Source: Pollenia angustigena | Taxonomy: Eukaryota > Arthropoda > Insecta > Diptera > Polleniidae | Length of the DNA: 64,000 nt | Direction: 5' to 3' | NCBI GenBank assembly: GCA_930367215.1 | Contig: OV884059.1 | Location: forward strand, 8,642,945 to 8,706,944 | Part shown: piece after piece, positions 56,303 to 64,000 of the stretch | Layout of the letters: every line of letters starts with the position of its first letter | How positions within the stretch are numbered: position 1 is the first letter of the stretch | The notes under the pieces: model-generated | Databases searched by the model: none | Told to the model about the DNA's origin: nothing | What the model saw: the letters and a program-made list of their open reading frames with translations, nothing else | Program-made: the position numbers and the translations under genes

Positions 56303-57574
56303 CTTAAATTAAATTAATTCTTTTTTAACCTCCAAACAAAACAGGCAACAGTATCCTGTTTTCCTTTTATACCATAAATGCCCCATTGTGCTATGCTACT
56401 ATAATTGGACACTTCTTTTTTTTTTATCGATTTTTAAACAAATGTTTTTACGACTTTTTTTATAGATTCTTTGTTATGCGAACTGAAAATATAAAATTTT
56501 ATTAAAAAAAAAAACTACTTTGCATTTTTCTTTGCTAAAATAAAATAAAGAATACAAGAAAAACGTACTCAAGACATTTGAAAATAAAATTTGCACAAAT
56601 TGGTTTTTATTTTCCTGTTATACACTCACTTTCAATTTATACACAAAGAAATATAAGAAAAATAAAAAAAGAAAAATGTAAAAAGACCTACTAAAAGGAC
56701 CAGAAGAAATCTAGAAGAGAAATTCATAAATAAACAACAACAACTTTTTAAAGGTCCAAGATAAGAAAAATATTTTGTCATTCGTCTACAACGTGTCTGG
56801 CATACAAAACTTTTATATTTCTAGAAATTTTCTTTCCATAAATAAGGGTAGATTTCTGGCTGACTAGATTATAGTCGGGTTGAGGGCAGACTGGCTGTAA
56901 AGTTATGTTGGGAGTTAAGGAATTTCAAAAGTCATTTGAAAACAATTTGTTTTTAATGAAACTATGTTTGCCAAAACTGAAGAAGAATTGTTGGCTTAAA
57001 ACTAAACCTTAAACTTAGATGATAAAGACTTAGCTAGAACTGAACAAGAACTAAAACTTATTATTTTATTGTTTTTATAATTTTTAAATAGACAATCCCT
57101 TGAAAAAGTCGACAAACAATTGACGAAACGTCGGGAACAAAATATTGTAATTAAAAATTGAATTTTATTTACATTGAAGAAATTTAGGCCCTATTAGCTT
57201 GACAAAAATAATATTCATAAAACTGTTTTAGTTTGGTCTAGAACTAAAGTATGAACTGAAACTGAACAAGAACCAAATTAAATAAAGTAAATTGTTTTTG
57301 ACGTCAATTTTATGTAGTTGTTACATCAAGTCGACGTCTACATTACTTCGACGTCAAATGTTGTGCCGATGTCGACTTTTTGTCTAAAAAAAAATCCGAT
57401 CTCGTAAACGTGAAAAATAATTAAAAGTGGAGTATGTATTCATCTTGATGGCTTAAGTAATTCAAGTGTTTCTCCATAGTGGGCATTTGCCGGATTTTAT
57501 GTATGTAAAACATAAATGTTTGCTAAATTTTGGTGGACTAATGTAAATAATATATTTAAACAATTGTAAAGGGT
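56303..57574. other. Intergenic, 3' side of the 12-exon gene
   Basis: An AATAAA candidate near 56544 could end the upstream gene. A hammerhead-like motif lies at 57097-57135, and GACGTC-rich DNA at 57300-57380. No gene supported. Confidence 0.5.
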
Positions 57575-58183
57575 GGTTAAATTTTAAGGGCCGATGTTGA
57601 ATTTAAACCACACCTAAACGTCAAGTTTTTTTTTTTGCACTTTCTCAATTTCAGACTAACTTAATTTGAACCATGGAAAGATACACAATCGAGCAACGCG
57701 TTAAAGTTATTCAGGCGTATTATGAAAATGGGTGTTCAGATCAAAATGCTTATCGGGCACTTCGTGATTTTTTTGGTCAATTTAATCGTCCAAATGTGCG
57801 TACAATCGTGCAAAAGTTTGAGCAAACCGGGTCTGTAGGAGATATGAAAACACCAATCATGTTATTTTACACCGTTGGACTTCTTTTACTGGGGTTATTT
57901 GAAAGAAAAGGTGTACGTCGATAAGCCAGCAACAATGCAAGAGCTAAAGGATGAGATAATTCGGCACATTAACGGCATAGAACCTCAATTTTGCCTCAGC
58001 GTCATCGAAAATTTCGACCTTCGGATGGCAGTGTGCCGCCGAGGTCGCAGCTGCCATTTGGCCGATATTTTACTCCATACATAATTGAACCATAGCAATA
58101 TTATCATAATAAAAAGAAATGACAATAAATTCCTAAATAATTTGTGTTTGTTTAAAATCAACATCGGCCCTTAAAATTTAACC
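57575..58183 (+). mobile_element. Internally deleted mariner-like transposon (609 bp)
   Basis: Inverted ends GGTTAAATTTTAAGGGCCGA and the complement TCGGCCCTTAAAATTTAACC. A start and end of a transposase are joined with the middle missing. TA duplication not clear. Confidence 0.88.
57673..58084 (+). pseudogene. Transposase with central deletion and frameshift
   Basis: The N-terminus MERYTIEQRVKVIQAYYENG...FFGQFNRP is a helix-turn-helix like that of the mariner at 25062. It runs to about residue 60, then jumps to a C-terminal part in another frame (WGYLKEKVYVDKPATMQELK) with a decayed tail. The catalytic Asp-containing core is absent. Confidence 0.85.
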
Positions 58184-59230
58184 AATTATGCATTTAATAC
58201 AGATTGAATTTAAAATTTTTACTAATTGTAACAATGAAAAGATACCTTTTCCTATTGTTAAATGTACAACATAATCGTATTAGTGTTTTTAAAATCATCA
58301 TATACATAATTCTCTTGTCTCTCTACATTAATGAAGACAACTTCATACATTTTACCTTTTAAACCGTTGTATTACACTTACAAATATTTGTATGTCAAGG
58401 TGGGGCTGTGTTCAAAGGTTTTTGTTAGTGTATTTGTTCTCTATTAACAAGTGTACATACATTGAGTACGATTGTATTTCTACCAATTTGGACTTATAAA
58501 TTTTGTGTAAAAATTTTCTTAAGTGGAGATTTTTGTCTTTTAAACGAGTACAACAGCAGCAACAAGAATATGAGGAGCAAGAGCAACTTTTATGTTGTAA
58601 CATGAACTAAATGGTAAGTGACAAGTCTGTGTAATTGTATTAGTAAGTACACTTGATAATGAAGACAATAATGACACAATTGCAGGACATATTTTTCCCA
58701 TAGAAAGAAAGTGATGATGATAGTGCTGATGCTTGAAAACAGTGGCAATTTTTTTAATGGCTTTTTCTTTTAACACTCTATTGCTCTCTCTCTCTCTCTC
58801 TCTTTTACTATGTATTTTTAAATAATACTTCATCTTTTTCCTATGTTTAAAAAAAAAACGTTTCTCTAAATTTTCTAATTCAAAAAAAAAAAAAAAGTTT
58901 GACATCGTTTGCGTCTTCATTTACTGTTGTTGAAAAAATGTTAATGGCTTTTAAGTGTAGAAAGGTAAAAAAAATAACAAGAAATGTTAGCAAAACTAAA
59001 AGATGTTAGAACATTTTGAAAAGTTAATTGATTAAAATTTGTTCAGAGAAAATTTTTTAAAGGAGTAGGGATTAAATAGTTTTGTTAGCAATAAAAAGTT
59101 ATGTAACAAACGATAGGAAGGAAGGTTAAGGCAAAAAAGAGTTTACTTTAAAAAAAAGGTTGGAATATTCCTCAAAAAAAAAAAAAATTGGTAAAAGTTT
59201 GAATTAAACTGAAGTATAAGAGAACTTTAG
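58184..59230. other. Intergenic with (CT)n microsatellite
   Basis: A CT run of about 20 bp lies at 58783-58803. The 126-aa minus frame across this region is low complexity and not supported as a gene. Confidence 0.5.
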
Positions 59231-59543
59231 CAGGGGGGTTACCGCGTATTTCGATTCGAAAGAAATCATTTACGGATTCGAACAATTTGTACTGTGTATT
59301 ACGATTTTCGTTATCGTTTGAAACGATGATAGAGGTTGTATTTTTTAGTAAATGGGAAATTTGATGAACAATTTTTGTTCGTAATAGAGAGTGGCTTTTA
59401 AGAAAGTGATTTTTTGTTTTCAATAAAGTATGAAAAACGTCCGTTTATTCGAAATAAATATTACGAAAATCGTAATACACAGTACAAATTGTTCGAATCC
59501 TTAAATGATTTCTTTCGAATCGAAATACGCGGTAACCCCCCTG
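59231..59543. mobile_element. Foldback MITE, family E-like, ~85-bp inverted ends
   Basis: CAGGGGGGTTACCGCGTATT at 59231 is mirrored by AATACGCGGTAACCCCCCTG ending at 59543. Pairing extends through CGATTCGAAAGAAATCAT and CAGTACAAATTGTTCGAATC. Non-coding. Confidence 0.88.
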
Positions 59544-59564
59544 AATTAGAACTGAAACAGATGT

Positions 59565-59793
59565 GGGGCTAATTCTGGCAGTCGTGATCGAATATTTTTT
59601 TAGATTCGAAAGAAATTTTATTTCTAATTCTTTCAGTCGATACTTAACGAATCGAAATTATTTTTAGAGTGTTGTAATGCATTTATTTGAGTTTTTACAA
59701 TTCGTTTAGTATCGACTGAAAGATTTAGAAATAAAATAGCTTTAGAATTGAAAAAGTAGGTAATTGATCACGTTTGCCAGAATTAGCTTCCTG
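59565..59793. mobile_element. MITE, family E-like
   Basis: GGGGCTAATTCTGGCAGTCG at the left, GTTTGCCAGAATTAGCTTCC at the right. The inner halves pair through TTTCAGTCGATACTTAACGA and TTTAGTATCGACTGAAAG. Lies 22 bp from the previous element. Confidence 0.75.
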
Positions 59794-59799
59794 AACTAG

Positions 59800-60062
59800 A
59801 ACTGATCTTTACTATACTAGAACATAATTAAAAATGAACAAGAACTAAACTTAAGCAGAACTAGAACTAAACAGATCTAAAATGAAACATAACTTAAATA
59901 AACTAGAGCAGACAGAACTAAGCTGGAACTAACCTACAACAGAACTTGAACTGATCTGTAACAGAACTGAACTTGAGCAGAATTAGAATTGAGCTGGTGG
60001 TGAATTAGAACAGGACTTGAATTAAACTAGAACTTAAAGTGAATCTGAACTGAATGAACAAC
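59800..60062 (+). repeat. Degenerate AGAACT-rich simple repeat
   Basis: AGAACT, TGAACT or TAGAACTGAAC-like words recur about 20 times without fixed period. A shorter similar patch is at 56990-57060, and AGACTAGAC-like repeats lie at 63380-63560. Confidence 0.65.
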
Positions 60063-61475
60063 GAATTTTCCTTCAACAAAACAAGTTTATTTTATTTAAC
60101 ATTTTTTCTACTTAAATGTAAATTTCCTCCGAAAAGTATGCCTTAATATATTTATTGTAAATAGAACCTTAAAGTATACCACAATTCCTTATCAACTCAA
60201 TTTTATGGCTGTTAAACAGTTCTAAATTAAACCATTACCACAATAAAATGTTATCCTGAAATTAAAACGAAATATTAAATTAAACCAAATTGTATAGATT
60301 TAAAGGACATTTAGAAAATAAGAAGGCCTTAATACGGGCCTTATTTAAGCCAACTAAGTTGGCTTTGTAGAATAGCAAAGCAAGGACATTTTAAAGCACC
60401 TTTTCAAAAGAAACTAGAAGAATTTCTCTAAGTAAAGATGTGTATGTTCAAAAGGCCTTCAGAGGGAAAACCATGAGTTACTCGTATTCTCTTGCATTTT
60501 TACCAGAGAAAGTATGTGTGTTTGTGTTTAAATAAAATATATGTAAATAAATTAAGCCACAAATTGCAATTTAATTTTAACTTGACACATTGAATTGTAT
60601 GTTGGCGTTTTAAACAAGTTAGTTAAAAAAAACATGCACACACTCAAAACGAAAACATGTTAAGGAAAATAACACAAATAAGCAAGTAACGCCACTAGGA
60701 ACAAGAAATAAATAAGCCCAAAAGACGAGGTTCCTACCCATATTAAATTGTTCGCCGGCAAAAAAAAAAACAAAACAAAAAATAAGGCAACCAAAAAAGA
60801 CGTTTTAGCAATTCGGCTTCAACAGGCTTCATTCAACATTACAATATCAAGTGGTGCTGTGCTATCTGCTCCATTGTATACATACTTTCATTTTCTCCAC
60901 GCCATTACTTTGGTTGCCTTTTAAACGCGTGTAAGCAGAAGAAGTGCAAATGTTTAAATTATAAGAAAGAATAAAAAAATTAAAGAACATTTTCTGAGGT
61001 AGGAGAAAAAAAAACATAAAGAGAAATGTAATTTATAGCGTTTACAGACAATGGGAAGCAAAATGTAATTAAATTTTTCATTTTCATTTCATATTTTCCT
61101 ACACTTTCTCGACATTCACTTCATGTTCAGGTTAAAGAAAATTATAAAAGAATTTTTAAAGGTTTAAATTTTATTGAAAGAACAAAAAAAAAAATAACAA
61201 AGAAAGAAAAGCTTTTAAGAAGAAAGAGTAAGATTTTTAATTTATTTTGTATTATTTTTTTTTATATTTTAATATAAATTATTTTACGCCTAAAAGGTAT
61301 GCTTTAGAATATGTGTTTTATAATGTAAACACATAAGCCAAAAGTTAAAGGGCTGTTATGTTCACTTTATACTTCAATGTCTAATTAAAAATTGTCAAAA
61401 GCAAAACAGTTTCAACTCAGTTTAAGTTCCTAAAAGCGCATAAAAAACAAATTTAATTTTTCACTTCCTTATACT
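60063..61475. other. Intergenic, nothing specific
   Basis: AT-rich spacer; no supported gene, TIR or tandem array seen. Confidence 0.5.
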
Positions 61476-61665
61476 CAAGGCGAATTCACTAGAAGATGAT
61501 GTCATCTTTACAACAACACTGCTTTTGTGGTCCGATTGTCAAAAGAATTTTGCTAGTAATAAAAATGTTTCTAAAAAACTGAAGTTTGTGTATAAAATGT
61601 TGACAACTCGACCACGAAAAAAATCATATATTGGCTTAACCCCACCTTCTAGTGAATTCGCCTTG
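61476..61665. mobile_element. MITE, family J (190 bp)
   Basis: Ends CAAGGCGAATTCACTAGAAG and the complement CTTCTAGTGAATTCGCCTTG, perfect over 20 bp. Probably the youngest copy of this family here. The 80-aa plus frame across it is not a gene. Confidence 0.88.
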
Positions 61666-62239
61666 CTTTTACTCTTAAAATCAATAGTTCCATATACATT
61701 TTTTTACAAAAAAACGTGTCTGCCAAAGGAAATACTAAAATATAACTTTTGGTTTTATATGCAGTGAAAACTCCCATAAAGGACACCTCCCATAGGCGGA
61801 CACCTCCTAAAATTGTCTATTGAAGCTGTTCATGAAACATTCATTACACAATTTATTCCCATAATCAGGCGCAGATACAAAATTTAATTTTTTTATTTTT
61901 CAAATTATCTTTCATAAACGGACAAAAGCGTTGAAACACACCAACAAGAGTTGTATTTTATGGTGGGGTTAGGTTCCTTGAGCAGCCATCGAGAAGGCAG
62001 CTCACTCGGGTGCTACTGTGCACCCTTTCTGATAGGTTAAATAAGGTAGAAAGGCCGGTGCGAAGACACCTACACACCCTCACCCAGAGACAAATATGGT
62101 TAATGTGACGCCTAAGTTAGGGAAAGGATACTGGTTAGAAAATAATATAAGAAATAGAAAGTGAACGCCCAGGAATAGAAAAAGTAGTGGAAGATAGAAA
62201 ATCGCACCAAACAACATAGAACAACCCTATTAAACATAA

Positions 62240-62640
62240 ATATGCCCTACATGAACCCAGTACCCAGTCTCCTGTTGAGCAGCCAGGTCGCTCCCATTAC
62301 GAATCCCGTAAGATTCTCCAGCCTACAACCCGAGACATTTTCCAAGTCTCCTAAGAATCTATTACCTAGCAAACTCAGCCTGCTGCGATGCAGCCTTGGA
62401 GAGTGACACAGCTCCTCCAGGGCCTCACCCAACTCGCACATATCTGAAAATGCCAGACCCCATCCTCGACGCTATCCTGCCTATCATACAGTGGCCCATG
62501 ATAATACCTCTCATGGTTCTAGCAAAGATTCTACTCCTGCCCAGCAGCGTATCTGAATCGGACTTCCTAAGCACCGGTCACAGCATACGCGATACGCGAC
62601 TGTCCGTTTGGGTTCCCCAAATCCGAATTAGTCTCCAATA
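62240..62640 (-). pseudogene. Non-LTR retrotransposon C-terminal remnant
   Basis: Minus strand: a piece reading ARTMRGIIMGHCMIGRIASRMG, then in another frame EELCHSPRLHRSRLSLLGNR and FLGDLENVS...LTGFV. This matches the spaced pattern GHC-x-IG, H...LC-x-CP-x-L...R...LG, found near the end of RNase H-bearing non-LTR retroelements. Cysteines of the zinc motif are partly lost and there is at least one frameshift. GC content is higher than the flanks. Confidence 0.65.
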
Positions 62641-62677
62641 GGCCTAACCGCCTTTCTTTTTTGATACTCGGCACGAA

Positions 62678-63013
62678 TTGCTATCCTACAGAGCAGTAAC
62701 TCAATATGCGTCACTGCGGAATACTATTTTATTAGTAGTTCTTCCTTCTGCAACTCTGATTCATATTTGTGTTAATGCCAATAAAGTTGGTGATTCCCCT
62801 GTTAACACAAAGGATGGACAAGAAATTTTTGTTTATTTGGAGAAGTTGTTTATTGAGCACGAGTTGTTTGCCTTAGAATCACAAAATGGCTTTCGGAAAG
62901 CTGGATTCTCATCAGACAACTACAATCTTACGGATGTTGACATTGAAAAACACCGCGACGGTGATTATCCGGCTTTTGGAGGTTTCACTGTACACATGTA
63001 CAATTTTTTTTAA
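62678..63013 (+). CDS. Hypothetical 111-aa frame, partial or pseudogenic
   Basis: An open frame with ordinary composition and a conserved-looking C-terminal part (SSDNYNLTDVDIEKH, then DYPAFGGFTVHMYN). It lacks a signal peptide. It is open upstream across CACGAATTGCTATC and lies just beside the retroelement remnant. It could be a fragment of a transposon gene or of a displaced cellular gene. No family recognised. Confidence 0.3.
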   Translation: MLSYRAVTQYASLRNTILLVVLPSATLIHICVNANKVGDSPVNTKDGQEIFVYLEKLFIEHELFALESQNGFRKAGFSSDNYNLTDVDIEKHRDGDYPAFGGFTVHMYNFF

Positions 63014-64000
63014 TTTAATTTAAAAACAAATACCAGTTACAAAAAATTACGAAATTTATAAAAAAAATTAAAAAAAGGAATCTGTTGTCTGCCAACAATT
63101 GTCATATAAATCCCAACAAACTTTTTTCTTCTATCCTTTGTCCAACATTTCCAATTCACTGAACTCATAGAATCCCTGCATTTTTCCTCTGATAACCATG
63201 ATTTTGTTGCAAAAAATATTTCATTGTCAAAAAAGTAAACAGAAATTGTGAAGAAAAAAAATGTTAAAAAAAGGAAACAAGGATAATAATACTCAAGGAA
63301 TGATGTAAATTGCTGTTCTCACAAACAGGTTATTATTGTGAAAAAATGCTGTCTGTGTGTTCATTGGAATTTTAACAGATTTTATTTTTATATTAAGACT
63401 ACAACGTAGACTAAATAAAGGCAAGGTATTGAACTACACTATTAGCAAATCTAAAGACTAGACCATAAGGCAGGCTATTTGTAAGAAAAGGCCAGACTAT
63501 GGACTAGACTTCCGGTAGACTAGATAGATTTTACTATAGTCCAGACTAATAATGTGGAGCCTGGATCTTAGACGAGACTGCCAAATGGCTATTTTAGTCT
63601 TTGGTTTAGTTCCACTAGACATTGCAGCATGAGAACTTTGAAACCCAGAGATGCTGTAGAGAAATCTAGAGATACAATAAAGAAACATCCGTAAATCCTT
63701 AAGAGTAATGTTGATGCAAGACTGGCAAAAAAGGTGTGACAAATCTAACAAGGAAAGATGGACTTACAAACCGATTCCAAATATTGAAAAATGGGTAAAG
63801 CGCAATCGCGGGGAAATCTGCTAATATCAGCTAAATTTTTACAGAATAAGGAGGATAAAGGAGTTACTTACATCCTCGTTCACCAAATCTTGACGAAAGC
63901 GTAGAACACTTCGTATTCGTATTTCAAAGATTTTAGGTAGAAAGAACACGCTTAGAGCTGTAGTTAGGTATAAATGGTCGTTGGTGTGTTCATCCGTCGC
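63014..64000. other. Intergenic to window end
   Basis: Contains degenerate AGACTAGAC repeats (63380-63560). No gene supported. A GTAAGT on the minus strand near 63866-63871 follows a short open stretch running off the window edge; it is too little to call an exon. Confidence 0.4.

Noticed and set aside
58540..58920. 126-aa minus frame
   Set aside because: Low-complexity translation of a CT microsatellite and A tracts; no signal of selection.
63497..63751. 84-aa minus frame
   Set aside because: It overlaps degenerate AGACTAGAC repeats and shows no domain or splice context.

Overview
The window is AT-rich eukaryotic DNA: spliceosomal introns with GT-AG ends, TATA/initiator promoters, and dense DNA transposons (hAT, Tc1, mariner, MITEs). 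Dispersed repeats starting ATACCCTTCACC and ending near GCCGAATATAGCACTC, plus 'AGTCGGTCAAG' repeats, are of a kind I associate with higher (calyptrate) flies, so a blow-fly/house-fly type dipteran is the best inference; I cannot name the species. Housekeeping genes are absent.

Five gene models stand out, all predicted to be secreted and none recognised by name. (1) 9265-14955, minus: a 518-aa protein of about a dozen hydrophobic 'FPLxDAxGxI' repeats. (2) 15319-15621, plus: a 73-aa secreted peptide sharing a ~275-bp divergent promoter with gene 1. (3) 32489-36316, minus: a 1275-aa Ser/Asn/Gln-rich secreted protein in one exon. (4) 39611-45513, plus: 11 exons, 959 aa, a string of ~53-residue modules on symmetric phase-1 exons, then ~390 residues of PPTx mucin-like repeat and a cysteine tail. 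(5) 49684-56302, plus: 12 exons, 852 aa, acidic modules followed by G-x-N modules and a cysteine tail. Genes 3, 4 and 5 end in the same CX4C tail (basic-x-C-Y/F-K/R-x-x-C-x-K/R-W/F), and genes 4 and 5 share the G-x-N module core and uniform phase-1 splicing. I read 4 and 5 as a local family of modular secreted proteins built by exon duplication, with gene 3 a more distant relative. A matrix, glue, mucus, clot or gland-secretion role is plausible but not shown by sequence.

Layout: 1-9000 is repeats (153-bp tandem array, several MITEs, a nested inverted structure at 2956-6255, a composite repeat at 6350-8940). 9265-15621 holds genes 1 and 2, with a ~150-bp tandem repeat inside gene 1's first intron. 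15700-32480 is transposon-rich: an hAT with exact 8-bp target duplication, a ~300-bp satellite, a dead mariner, a dead Tc1, and a second hAT-like element. 32489-36316 is gene 3. 36460-39610 carries small repeats and a tRNA-like SINE head. 39611-45513 is gene 4. 45514-49683 carries repeats and a decayed inverted copy of gene 5's fourth exon. 49684-56302 is gene 5. 56300-64000 is intergenic, with an internally deleted mariner-like element, foldbacks, and a non-LTR retrotransposon remnant.

All exon boundaries, repeat periods and motif matches were read by eye; no alignment or database search was run.
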